Positions 1 through 10,293 of a stretch of 64,000 nt of DNA are shown in pieces. The stretch is from Plantago major (taxonomy: Eukaryota; Streptophyta; Magnoliopsida; Lamiales; Plantaginaceae): positions 42,913,431-42,977,430 of the forward strand of contig CM048842.1 of the NCBI GenBank assembly GCA_026545765.1. Reading direction: 5' to 3'. A program made the position numbers and the translations under genes. A model generated the notes under the pieces. That model had not been told where the DNA came from. It saw nothing but the letters and a program-made list of their open reading frames with translations, and made no database searches. Each line of letters starts with the position of its first letter. Position 1 is the first letter of the stretch.

Positions 1-1396
1 ACTTTACTCAACCGATTGGTGAGTATTTTGGATATGATCTTGTATAGTGTGGTGCAGCATGAAACTGGTCGAAAATCCTTTACCTTAGTCGCATCAGCAA
101 TCTTAGGTATCAATGTAACGACACTGCAGTTTACCGCCATATACATCCAGTCATGCAGGAAGAATTCTTGTACAGCTCGTATTGTGTCCTCTCCGATAAT
201 GCTCCAGGCTGATTTGAAAAATTTAGCATTGAAACCATCTATGCCTGGTGCTTTCAGGTCCCCCAATATCCTTTAGAGCTTCCATTATTTCCATTTTGGT
301 GACATGCGTGATGAGGAAGTCAGCCTCTCTGTTCGATAACTGTTTACCTGCACGCAGAACCTGAATCTGGAGCCCCTGTAATCGACTAGCAGATATACCA
401 ACAAGCTGTTTATAAAAATCAAGAATTTCATGCTCCAATTCGTGCTGTTTTGTGATGATTTGACCATCTATCCTTTCTAGCTTTGCAATCCCCATGTTTC
501 TGTTTTTCGCATTCACAGTTGCATGAAAGTATGCATTGTTCCCATCACCTAAGCGAAGCCAGTCGATCTTCGATTTTTGTTGCATTAGCTTTTCATCCAC
601 CACATTCCAATGTAATAGATCATGTGTATAATCTTTCACCCGACCTATTAACATGACATTCATCCTATCACGGAGCAGATCTGCCTGGGCTCCACTCAGT
701 TGCGCCCTTGCTTCCTCAATCTTCTTTTTTATCCCTGAATAACGCTTTTGCATAATCCTGATGGTTGGTTTTAGTCGTTTTAATTTATTCCACACAATAA
801 CCATGGGTCTACCAGCCAAAGGTACAGACCAACTACTACGAACCTGATCAATGAAGGTGGGAGAATCCACTACATTATTCATGAATCTGAATCGCTGCCG
901 AAAATGTCGAGGTGGTTCCCATAATCACAAGACTAACATAGGATGATCTGATATGCTTGGTTCCAGAATCTCCACCTATACATGACTATATGCTTGGAAC
1001 AAACACATGTTACCAATAACTCTATCAATCCTAGAATAGATAGGGTCCTGGATATGTTTATTATGCCAAGTAAAATGGTCCCCAATATTGTCCAGTTCAT
1101 TAAGTCCTATCGTATCCATCATGTGCACAAGGTCACAGTATTCGGATGGATGAACTAAGGTTCCACCAATTCTGTCCTGTGCCGTCAAAACATTATTAAA
1201 ATCCATTTCCCTTGGACTTGCTGGTTAATGTGCACAACATCATTCCAGAGCAGCCGCCGATCCTCAAGCTGATTGAGAGCATAGATGGCTGTCAGCTAAG
1301 TGATAAGCATTCCATTCATGTCATAAATTCCACAATGTAAGAATTGTGAGCTTCCAGTAACGAGCTTAACATCTAATTGTTTAGGATCCCTGCAGA

Positions 1397-2587
1397 CACT
1401 ACAAGAATTCTGCTATAACGGGACGGAAAGGGGCGACGGATCGCCAAACGGGGCGACGGATAGACGACGGATAAGTTTATCCGTCGCTACAGAGCGTTGA
1501 CCAAGATTAAAAAAAAAAAAAAAATTTTAGCGACGGATAGATCTATCCGTCGCTATAGCCGAAAAAAAAAAAAACGTTAGCGACGGATAGATCTAGATCT
1601 ATCCGTCGCTAAAAGCCTAAAAAAAAAAAACCATATATCTCCTCCACCACCTCCTTTCCTCCACCACTTCTCCTCCATTTCTCCTCTCCTCCTCCTCCCA
1701 CCACCACCTTTCTCCTCCACCACCACCATCCACCACCATCCTCCACCACCACCTCCTCCACCACCATCTCCACCACCACCACCTCTCTCCTCCCACCACC
1801 ACCGCACCACCACCATCTCCACCACCACCACCACCACCACGTCTCTCCTCCCACCACCACCGCACCACCACCATCTCCACCACCACCACCACCTCTCTCC
1901 TACCACCACCACCGCACCACCACCATCTCCACCACCACCACCACCACCTCTCTCCTCCCACCACCACCGCACCACCACCCTGCCACCACCACCATCTCCT
2001 CCACCACCACCACCACCCTGCCACCACCACCACCTTTCCTCCTCCCACCACCCTGCCACCACCGCACCACCACCACCCTGCCACCACCACTGCCACTACC
2101 GCACCACCACCACCCTGCCACCACCACTGCCACCACCGCACCACCTTTCTCCTCCCACCACCACCGCACTGCATTTAATACAAATTGGATCTGAATATAA
2201 AATTGAATACAAATTATTCCAGATATCTGAATACAAATCAATATCTCGTATCTGAATACAAATTGATATTTAATAAACCCGTATACTAATATAAAATTTC
2301 GAATACGTATTTTATTTTTTTAAAAAAAAATATAAAGGGGGCGACGGATAGATCTATCCGTCGCCACGTGGGGCGACGGATAGAATCTATCCGTCGCCAC
2401 ATTATCAATTTAAAAAAAAAAAATTGGTCAATCCGTCGTCCAATCCGTCATCGAATTGACGACGGATTGTTATCCGTCCACGCTACTCAGGGGCGACGGA
2501 ATTTCTATCCGTCGCCCGATCCGTCGCCGAATGACGGATGGTTCGTAGCTTGACGGATCTATCCGTCGCCATGCGATTTTTGTAGTG
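1397..2587. mobile_element. Non-autonomous CACTA (En/Spm) element, 1191 bp, inserted in the LINE
   Basis: The ends read CACTACAAGAATT at 1397 and, on the other strand, CACTACAAAAATC from 2587 inward: the terminal inverted repeats of the CACTA superfamily. The element is flanked on both sides by AGA (1394-1396 and 2588-2590), the 3-bp target duplication expected of this group. Both subterminal regions (about 1425-1605 and 2340-2575) are packed with direct and inverted copies of the word GACGGATAGATCTATCCGTC and shorter versions such as TCCGTCGC. Such words are the usual binding sites for the transposase. No transposase gene is present, so it depends on a related element elsewhere. The interior is mostly a CCA/TCC-rich simple repeat. 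Confidence 0.93.
1635..2170. repeat. CCACCA/TCTCC-rich compound microsatellite inside the CACTA element
   Basis: About 535 bp of almost pure C/A/T on the plus strand, made of CCACCACCA runs punctuated by TCTCCTCC, CACCGC and CCTGCC. Blocks of roughly 50-60 bp recur, which suggests unit-level expansion as well as slippage. Long frames through it on either strand would encode only Trp/Gly/Val or similar low-complexity chains and are not genes. Confidence 0.9.
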
Positions 2588-2797
2588 AGAGTAACCAGAT
2601 CCTTCCATTCGGATGATGATCATAATTATCCAAATAGCACCAGTTGTGCCCCAACTTCCTTCTAATATCCATACTTTTTTCTTTCTTTACTCGTGTTTCT
2701 ATCAATATAGCCAAAGCAAACTTTAGACTAGAGAGATGGGAGTCGATTTCACGAAGTTTGGCTACATTATTACACCCCCTCACGTTCCATGAAATAA

Positions 2798-4141
2798 TCA
2801 TGGAACCGGTTCAGGAGTCGAAAGAAGATCAACCGAAATCCTCAGTGACTCAAAACCGTTTTGACAATGTAAATTCCCATTCGCATCTCGATCCGGGGGA
2901 TCAGCCATAGGTTCTTTCCCCTTGTTCCTAGCCCGTGTGGATTCCCCCACAATCTGCCAGTCAAGCTGTTGTGTTGTTAAAGCCGTCTGATCTACCTGAT
3001 GCCCCAGAACCGTAGTACTTGGACCAGCTTTGTCCAAAAGATCTCCTTTTCCCGTCCATGTATTGACCAAACGATGGTCTGCTTACACGCGCCATTGTTT
3101 TGGTTGCGTCTTCTGGGGAATCTTGCGACTTGGATTAGTACACACATGTCCAAGTTTTTGACATTTATCACAAAATAGGGGCTTCCATTCATATTCAACA
3201 GGCTGTTTAAGCATCTTCTCTTTGATGTCCTTGATCATAATAAAATCCCTCAACTTCTTAGTAATATCAACCTCTACCAAAATTCTAGCATAGGAAACTC
3301 GCAACTTACGTGTGGTACATTCATCAGTAAACAAAGGTTTTCCTAATGCACTTCCAATTTTCCCCATACTTTTAGAACTCCATAGATGAAGAGGTAGTTG
3401 AGGTAATTTAATCCATATTGGCACAGCTCGCAACATATCATCCTTTAGTGAAAAGCCAGTTACCCATTCTCTTAAGAACATCGTCATATTGTAGATCGTA
3501 TAGGGTCCCTCACTCATCACAGCATCCCTATCAGCCAGAGTCCTGAATTTTAATATGAAGTAACCTTCATCATTGTAGAACATCTCTGGTAACGCAACAA
3601 AGTTCCAGAATTTTTCCATGTATTGCTTTACTGCATTCATTGACAAATCTCCACCTAGCACATACATAATAAGAGATGTTTTCCAAAACTCAAGTTCGGA
3701 TTCCACATCCTCTTCCTCAATCTCGACTTCGACTTCACCATCCACAATACACGGGGCAGAGAAATTGATTTCAATCCCGTGTGAGGTTTCCCGATTACCT
3801 CGAATAATATCAGTCCAGAGTTTAGGCGGAATCACCGGTGCATCCCTATTTTCAGGCTGCAAATTTGTTCTCTGCGTAGCAATAGTATCAAGCGGCGATA
3901 TGTTATTGCTTCGATTGTGCTGCATATCCTGTGGTTCATCCGTATCAGAGGTACTCTGGCAGATCTGCTTTTCAATTTGACCAATTTGACGCTCATCAAT
4001 CCTGGTAGGTCTTTGTTCAATCGATCGGTGCTCTTCTTGCGCCACATCATTGGGGGCATGTGAAACCGCCACCGTGCTGTTCCGTTGAGGGGGCGGTGAG
4101 GCCACCTTCTTGCATGGCCGGCCTCGCGTTGCCTTCTTCAT
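2798..4141 (-). pseudogene. LINE ORF1, DUF4283/zinc-knuckle type nucleic-acid-binding protein
   Basis: The first 352 codons (4141-3083) begin with a basic, polar N-terminus. They continue into a DUF4283-like fold (about residues 150-290; segments such as FILKFRTLADRDAV and VPIWIKLPQLPLHLWS are typical) and end in a cysteine-rich knuckle (CDKCQKLGHVC, about residues 325-335). These proteins bind the LINE RNA. A TAA at 3083 interrupts the frame, but the same frame stays open downstream to a TGA at 2798-2800, so the original ORF1 was probably about 447 codons. That TGA overlaps the ORF2 ATG in the four bases ATGA. The family match is strong; the claim that the TAA is a later mutation is inference. 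Confidence 0.8.
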
Positions 4142-4513
4142 ACCAGCGATAGAGAGAGAAAGATCGCTAACCTTTTAAAATCTATTCACGCAAATCATCA
4201 TAAAATAATTAATCGGCTGAATGCAAGAAAGGAAGATACAGGGATTCCCTCCATAAGCCAACTTGTTTTTCCCAACAAAAGGAGATGGTTTTCATCTCTT
4301 GTCTTCAAGTTTATGACATGAATGAACCTGTGGGCAATCAGTATTCGATCAAATATACATTACATTACACTTCGCAGTCGTGATATACAAAGGAATACAA
4401 GAAGCATAGTTCGATCAGCACATACCAAATTCCAAATAAAAATAGAAACAACAAGAATGTATAGTCCCTTAACTACCTAGCTATCATGAAGCTTAATTAT
4501 ATGCAGAGATTAA
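4142..4513. other. Gap between LINE ORF1 and phospholipase stop codon
   Basis: This stretch must hold the 3' untranslated region and polyadenylation site of the minus-strand phospholipase gene (the part nearest 4513) and the undefined 5' end of the LINE (nearest 4142). I see no other gene in it. Confidence 0.5.
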
Positions 4514-5761
4514 TTAGTCAAATTCTGGTACAGGCTCATCTTCTTCAGACACTAGCGAAAGAACCCAGTCACCATTTTCATCACGAACCATCCCTTTGTT
4601 CTTCTCAATCCACCACGAACCCGGGATCAGGAACTCATCCTTCAACACCTCACTCGACTTGTTCACCAAAGCCAAGCTCCTCTTCACCTCCAATCCGAAT
4701 TCCCCATCAACTCCATGCCATCCAGCCACAGTGTGTAGCATCGCCTGAAGATTATGCTTGTCTCCAGTGTCATTCGAACGCTTCAGAAATGGTGATTTTC
4801 GGTTATCGATCTCCAGTTCGATTCCTGTGTTCCTGTACCCCAATAACGGACTCGGATACAATGGAATCATATCGGTTTTGTTCTTAACACGCAAGACTTT
4901 TAAATTCAGGAAACGACGCATTCTCTTGTTGAACGCTTTGTTACCCACTTGAGGACTACCGAACACGATTGCCGTGACAGGAATATTATCAACCCCGTTT
5001 TCGACTAAATCGAAAGCAGATAGTATCGCCAAACACGCCCCTAAACTGTGCCCTGTAAGCGTGATGCTAAGGTTTTGTTCATCTTTGTACATATCCCTCA
5101 ACTCCTCAATCTTCTTCATCAGTTGCGTTCTAGCACTTAATTTAGTAAAACTCGAATTCGGATTACTCGAAAGATAGATTGACATCCAGCCCCTCATGAC
5201 TTTAGGAACGTGTTCATGATCATGATCATCATCAGTGTCCAAATCGTTCACTTTTTTATCCCAGGAGTTGGGACGGAGCAATTGGTGGGCGGATTCAGGC
5301 TTAGCCCCGAGCACATCGACCCACTCATAGTTTCTAGTCGTGCCACGCCAGGCCACGTAGATTTCGCGACGGCCCAAGGCCTGGCTGACCTGATCATTTG
5401 TTACGGCTATGTATCCGATCCAATTGGATTCCCTGTCCCATGATTCACGGGACATTGAGTGAAAGAATAGAGCTTCGAGCTTGCTGACTCTGGCTGTTGC
5501 ATACAGGAAGCAATGGACATTGTAATCCTCAGCTGACTCGAGCATCAATTTTTCGAAGAAGGATTTCTTGCCGTAGCGACTGCTGCCAGCATACTTGGAG
5601 TTGGCGTCATTGTTGAAGGCGTCGTATGTGGCCTGGCAGAAGTCGCCACAACGGAGAATGAGGTTGCGTAGACCGATGTCCAGAGGGTCCAGGAGACCCT
5701 CCCAGTTGTTGCTACCTAGTAGCTCCTCCCATGAGGCCTCTGTTGGTGGAGATGTTTCCAT
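4514..5761 (-). CDS. Class II phospholipase A1 (DAD1-like lipase, class 3 fold), cytosolic type
   Basis: A 415-residue intronless protein of the plant PLA1-II subgroup, which cleaves the sn-1 acyl chain from glycerolipids and phospholipids. The N-terminus WEELLGSNNWEGLLDPLD is the family signature. The lipase elbow GHSLG is at residues 237-241, with Ser239 as nucleophile, preceded by YVAWRGTT (135-142), which forms part of the oxyanion region. Asp297 in NKTDMIP and His336 in HNLQ are the likely rest of the triad; His343 is the alternative. The C-terminal block PGSWWIEKNKGMV (380-392) is also typical. There is no transit peptide, unlike class I members, so a cytosolic location is inferred. Length is normal for the group and no break is seen. 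The start is the first Met before WEELLG. The gene sits between a LINE and a MITE cluster and appears single-copy here. Its substrate and biological role cannot be told from sequence. Confidence 0.95.
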   Translation of the reverse strand: METSPPTEASWEELLGSNNWEGLLDPLDIGLRNLILRCGDFCQATYDAFNNDANSKYAGSSRYGKKSFFEKLMLESAEDYNVHCFLYATARVSKLEALFFHSMSRESWDRESNWIGYIAVTNDQVSQALGRREIYVAWRGTTRNYEWVDVLGAKPESAHQLLRPNSWDKKVNDLDTDDDHDHEHVPKVMRGWMSIYLSSNPNSSFTKLSARTQLMKKIEELRDMYKDEQNLSITLTGHSLGACLAILSAFDLVENGVDNIPVTAIVFGSPQVGNKAFNKRMRRFLNLKVLRVKNKTDMIPLYPSPLLGYRNTGIELEIDNRKSPFLKRSNDTGDKHNLQAMLHTVAGWHGVDGEFGLEVKRSLALVNKSSEVLKDEFLIPGSWWIEKNKGMVRDENGDWVLSLVSEEDEPVPEFD

Positions 5762-5850
5762 GGTGGTGTAGGTAAGGTTTAAAGAAAGTTTGGATATATT
5801 ATTTGGTGGTGCAAAAGTGTTAAGAATACAGAAAGAGATAAGACAGTGAG

Positions 5851-5858
5851 ATATATAG
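5851..5858 (-). promoter_or_regulatory. Candidate TATA box of the phospholipase gene
   Basis: The minus strand reads CTATATAT about 95 bp upstream of the start codon, which would allow a 5' leader of roughly 60 bp. Position and sequence fit a plant TATA box; use is inferred. Confidence 0.5.
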
Positions 5859-6129
5859 ATTGTACAGTTATTAAAACATGGTTATTTGTTCACTTTTCTT
5901 GTCCAAATACAAACACAGGTGTACTAGTTTTGTGGTTTAGTAGCAGCCTAAGGAGAAGGAAGGTGTTTATTGACCATTTCTCCAGAAAATCAGGTGGTAA
6001 CCAGTCACATTTTAAAGTTTTGAATGTCGCATATGTTAACGGTGGGTCAGCAAGCTACAGTGAGGGGTACTACCATCAATCCATCTCATGATTGGGACTT
6101 TATGTAATACAATTTGGAATTGATAGTAA

Positions 6130-6918
6130 GACCACTCCCAATGGAGTGGTCATGAAACTCGTGCCTCACGGCCGACGTCGATGCTCAATGGAGCACCAGG
6201 CCGTGAGAGACGTTGAGCAAGAAATCACCTTCCCACGGTGATTTCTTGCTCAAATCGTCATTTATTCATTAAGTACTTTTTTATATATATATAATTTTTT
6301 TTTTCATTTTCATTTAATTATACTCCCTCTATTTTAGAGAAAATATTACAATTTGGATTTGCACCAATTTTAAGAAAAAGTAGAAAGTACAAGTGGGTTC
6401 CCTAATTATTAGAGATTAACTGAGTGACATATTGTAATAAAAGTGAAAGGTAGGGAGTTTTATTATTTAACTAATTTTCATAAATGAAAATTGTAACACT
6501 TTTAGTGAAACGTCGAAAACGAAAAGTTGTAACACTTTCTCTGAAATGGAGGGAGTAATTCATAAAATATAAAATATAAAATATAAAAATATAAAAGTTA
6601 CACCTATTTTCATGGTTTTTCGTTCTCTACAAATAGAGACCACTCTTGACTATATTTCAATTATTTTAAATTTTATGGCTTTTAAACTCGTAATTAAAAA
6701 TATATTTTTATAAATTCAATTTCATTAATTTTAACTTCTAAATACTCTTATAATATGTTAAGCAAGTTAAAAAATATATAAAAAAATACAAAAAAATAAT
6801 AAAAAACACTATCGTCATTAAATCGACCTATTGAACAATTTTTTTTTGCAGTCGTTAAATGGTAAAATCATTTCATCATACTTATTCATTACGTAAGCAC
6901 GACCCATTGGGAATGTTC
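6130..6918. mobile_element. PIF/Harbinger-like MITE, 789 bp including a nested Stowaway
   Basis: The ends read GACCACTCCCAATGG and, on the other strand, GAACATTCCCAATGG (13 of 15 bases equal). They are flanked by TAA on both sides (6127-6129 and 6919-6921), the TWA-type duplication of PIF/Harbinger transposons. The first 100 bp also contain a GC-rich hairpin around CACGGCCGACG and CAGGCCGTGAG. There is no coding sequence. Removing the inner Stowaway leaves about 555 bp. Confidence 0.8.
6323..6555. mobile_element. Stowaway (Tc1/mariner) MITE, 233 bp
   Basis: The terminal inverted repeats start CTCCCTCTATTTTAGAGAAA on one side and CTCCCTCCATTTCAGAGAAA on the other, and stay alike for about 30 bp. 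The element is flanked by TA dinucleotides (6321-6322 and 6556-6557). This is the standard Stowaway structure. It lies inside the Harbinger-like MITE and so is the younger insertion. Confidence 0.9.
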
Positions 6919-6921
6919 TAA

Positions 6922-7689
6922 ACGCTCTTGTACTTGGAGGATATTCTCAATGTATGGTGGTGGTAGGGAATATGATCAAGGATATGACCGTTTGTGTGTC
7001 ATTGCTAGGCTTGTTTATATTTTGAGTGACTAGGTAGAAAAAACCAATTTTATTAAGAAAGATAATTCATCTCACTCGGTACAACTACCCCAATTCAACC
7101 TTTTTTCATTTCATACGCCACTAATATAATAAATGAAGTGATTATGATTATTATTCGGTTAGGTGGTGGTACGAGAATACACTAATGGACTGGTCCCGAT
7201 GAAGTCAAAATTTAGATTAAGATGGAACTCTTAAGTCTTAACGAATCTTTGTAATGGATAAAAATTATTATCACAGTACCAATTAATAGAAATGTTTACA
7301 CGAGTATAAGTAACGCTCACAAATACAAATATGATGATGGGGTGCACGACATTGTTGAGCTTGGCGGGGAAGCCGTGCCCATCCAGCTTGTCTCCCGATT
7401 GCACATTACACGCTGTCTTGCCCTCCTCCTTTGGTCAGGCTCAACAATGATGGTGGCGGTGGTGGAGCGGCACCGTGAGGTACACAACAACAAATTCTTC
7501 TTTTTTTTCTTTTTTATTAATTTCGAATCTCTCAATTTGTACATAAGCGTGTATTACGTCGTTAAAACTTGATTTTTTTTTTTTTTTTTTAATAAGGTGG
7601 AGTGAAGCTCCTATTAATTATGAGTCCGTCTTACAAGAGACCACTACATACTGAAGAGTCCCGAAAGTCCTCTATAACAGATAAACATA
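6922..7689. other. Unassigned intergenic stretch
   Basis: No recognisable gene. Short open frames of about 75 codons overlap on both strands at 7317-7572 and match nothing I know. One minus-strand reading of 7320-7400 (around DGHGFPAKLNNVVHP) looks protein-like but is too short to assign. A T-run lies at about 7574-7591. Confidence 0.4.
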
Positions 7690-8339
7690 GACAATTTAAC
7701 CTAAAAACTAGACAATCTGATTTTTCGCGGGTCGACCCGGCCGGACCGGATCGACCCGCAATTTTTTTTTGAAAAAACACTTATTCAGCTCATTAATGTT
7801 CATCCAAATCCACATATGTTGATTTTTACATCAAATTGTCTAGATTTATCATCAAATTGTCTATGTTTATCGTGAAATTGTCTATGTTTAGCATTCATAC
7901 ATTAGTAACAACCTATTTATCCAATCAAAACACAATATTTAGAAAATTAAACATGAACTTCAATTTCATTCGTCAACCAATAAATTTCAATACACAAAAT
8001 TAAAAAAAATCAAAAATTTATAACCTATAAAAATACATGTCTTTTCAAAAACATTTAATACATCTACAAAATAACTTTCTTCACAATCTTCACTTGTTCG
8101 TCGACCCTTCTTCCACAATGTCTCAATTTTTGTGACCAATCAATTTCTTTGTTCGGCCACCATTTTTACGAAAATCTAATACATACAACAAAAACATCGA
8201 AAAACATATACAATTTATACATAAAGATAGACCATTTATACAAAAAACTAGACAATTTATAGTAAAACATAGACAATTTATACAAAAAACTAAACTAGCA
8301 ACAACGAACAACATAGACAATTTGTACTAAAACATAGAC
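7690..8339. repeat. A/T-rich degenerate array of the word CATAGACAATTT, left part
   Basis: The word ACATAGACAATTTATAC and variants recur in direct orientation at about 7690-7715 and 8200-8339, while about 7820-7890 carries several inverted copies (AAATTGTCTATGTTTA). A short GC-rich stretch (GGGTCGACCCGGCCGG) lies at about 7729-7745. The array is cut at 8339 by the Sirevirus and resumes at 23226 in the same orientation. Confidence 0.75.
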
Positions 8340-9773
8340 TGTTGGTCCAGATAACGGCAAAGTAAAAGACTAGAGGGGGGGGGGGGGGGTGAATAGCCTT
8401 TTAAAACTTTTGTCGATAAACATAGTTTCTCAGAAACCTGGGGGTTTCTGATACTTAAATTCAGAGCGCGAAAGACTTTAAGATAGGTAAGTGCAGAAAC
8501 AATAAGTATGTGTGTGTGTGCTTTGCTGAAATGTAAATACAGAAAGGTAAATGACACAGCAAGTATAGTGGTATCTGGAGGTGGTGTAATCCTCCAACTA
8601 ATCCACTTCGGTCTTTCTGAGACCTAGAATTCACTAGAACAGATAATTGAGTTCACCTTACAATAATCATATTCTAAGATTCCTAAACAAATGGTTCCCA
8701 ACCAAATGTTCCCCCTGAGTTATTCCCCAGCTCCTAAAGCTAAGTACTTCCTCTACTCAGATAACCTTGGAGTTATTCCCTGATTTCCCAAATCAAGTAC
8801 TTCCTCTACTCCGCGCCATGATGGTGTTGGTTATAAGGTTTTGTCAGAAAGGTTTCTCGTATAACTTTTCAGTTATGCTTACAGAGAGCCAAATAGAACG
8901 AGACTACTTAATACACTTGTTCAATGAATGGCAGTCTGCTCTTTACTGACCCAAGTAATTGATGTCCGTTCTGGAGAATGAGCTTCAGAAAGGGTATCTG
9001 ATAGTTCAACTCTTTCACGAATAACAATCTCTTGTTAAGGTTCAGGACAACTTAGAACTACTAGTTATTCTTCAAGCAACAGAAAGCTTTCAGAAAGGAT
9101 AGTAGAGTGCTTGAGAGAATACTTTTCTTGATGGTAAGTTTGCAAGATAGAGCGTTCTAAGGTATGTTCTTCAAGCATCTAAGTGTGTGATATATATAGA
9201 TAAATTTGAGAGGCGTTTGACTTGTATCCGTTGTGCTCTCTATCAAATTATATCCGTTTATATCTTGAACTATGTACTCAGAAGTCACTATCTCTTGTTT
9301 CAGAGTCGACTTGCTTTTTGCAGCATTTCTGCCGATGCATTTAATGCATAGTACTGTTCATTGTCCTTTAGTCTCAACGGATACATAAGCCTTTCTGATG
9401 GCTTGCATGCTCCATACTCGTGATGTCATATGTTCAGAATCATATTTCGAAAGTAAGTTAATATACTTAAGAAAGGATTAAGGACATAGTCTTTCTGAGT
9501 TAGACTGAACCTTTGTGTCTTCATAAACCTTGTGCAATCTTCAGTCTTCTAATATCCAGAAAAGCTCCATTGCTAGGATTGATCTTCATGGTCTTCTTGA
9601 AATAAAAATTACACTCAGAGACCTATAATCCTAATACAAGATTTACTAGACTAATCATACTCAGTGATTTCTTCTTTTACAATGTTCAAGTGAACCAAGA
9701 GTACTTAATCACCTTTCTGGCTAAGATAAGAACATGTGATGAGTGATCAAAATACTAACAGATATTCCTAACA
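8340..9773 (-). repeat. Sirevirus 3' LTR
   Basis: 1434 bp. In element sense it begins TGTTAGGAATATCTG and ends TATCTGGACCAACA. It is nearly the same as the copy at 21807-23225, and a solo copy of the same family lies at 45119-46544. Near the element-sense 3' end it carries a run of 15 C (G on the plus strand, 8375-8389) whose length varies among copies. Confidence 0.93.
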
Positions 9774-9792
9774 AATTTCCCCCTTTTTGATC
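9774..9792 (-). other. Sirevirus polypurine tract
   Basis: Directly inside the 3' LTR the minus strand reads AAAAAGGGGGAAATT, the expected primer site for second-strand synthesis. Its position next to the left LTR confirms minus-strand orientation. Confidence 0.85.
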
Positions 9793-10293
9793 AGTCATCC
9801 ATGACTATCTTTTAAGTCCTATTACAAAATTGTAATCCTGGAAAAGAAAACAATCCACCACTTAATCATTTCAAATGATATTCAATTTTAGTTGAATTAA
9901 GTGCAGAAAGTAAACATCAACCAAATCACAAGAAGTGATCTTTGCTGATAAGTTGTCATCTATTAAAAAGTATCCGAGAGTATGATCTTGAGATAGTGCA
10001 GTTCTGAAGAGATGCAACTTTTACATATAGAGAATTTTAGAAACAATCAGCAAGATTACAAAAAGTAACAAAACATACTAAGTAAATTAGAACAAAGGAG
10101 AGTCCAAGCTCCAAGAGAGTATTCTAATGTTACTAGTCTTCAAGTCTTCAGAAATGCAACTTGGGTTCAAATACCTCAAGTTCTTGACACCTTTTGGATC
10201 GATTGACATGATCATCCACTTTTACGCATTCTTGGACATAGTCATAAAGAATCCTTCGACGAGAGCTCTGTCTTTACGGATAAGTCACATATT

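Larger units (their letters stand above)
1..2801 (-). pseudogene. LINE ORF2 fragment: AP-like endonuclease and start of reverse transcriptase
   Basis: The frame opens with IISWNVRGCN and then LIETRV, the Asn- and Glu-bearing motifs of the LINE endonuclease. After the CACTA insert it continues with DFNNVL, FTWHN and YSRIDRVIGN (about 1206-980), which is the C-terminal half of the same domain. The linker to reverse transcriptase (882-223) contains WLRLGDGNNAYFHATVN, a hallmark of plant LINEs. The reverse transcriptase start, APGIDGFNAKFFKSAW and then DFRPVSCCTTLYKIISKIL, is readable from about 240 to 1. The protein would nick target DNA and copy the LINE RNA. This copy cannot encode a working enzyme because of stops, frame changes and the transposon insert. 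Confidence 0.85.
1..4141 (-). mobile_element. L1-type LINE (non-LTR retrotransposon), cut by window edge and carrying a CACTA insertion
   Basis: The minus strand reads in order a nucleic-acid-binding ORF1 protein (4141 to 2798), an endonuclease start (2801 downward) and the beginning of reverse transcriptase (down to position 1). This is the layout of plant L1-type LINEs. The coding region is interrupted by a DNA transposon at 1397-2587. When that insert is skipped, the endonuclease frame resumes directly across the insertion point. The copy is decayed: there is an in-frame stop late in ORF1, one in the endonuclease part (near 1300), a short loss near 1206, and one extra base just before the reverse transcriptase block near 250. 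The rest of the reverse transcriptase and the poly(A) tail lie outside the window. The 5' end is not defined; it lies somewhere between 4141 and the phospholipase gene. Confidence 0.9.

Noticed and set aside
1577-2174. Long minus-strand frames rich in Trp, Gly and Val
   Set aside because: They are translations of the CCA/TCC simple repeat in the CACTA element, overlap in all frames and have no protein character.
7317-7572. Overlapping frames of about 75 codons on both strands
   Set aside because: No recognisable domain, no supporting neighbours and mutual overlap. Left as unassigned sequence.
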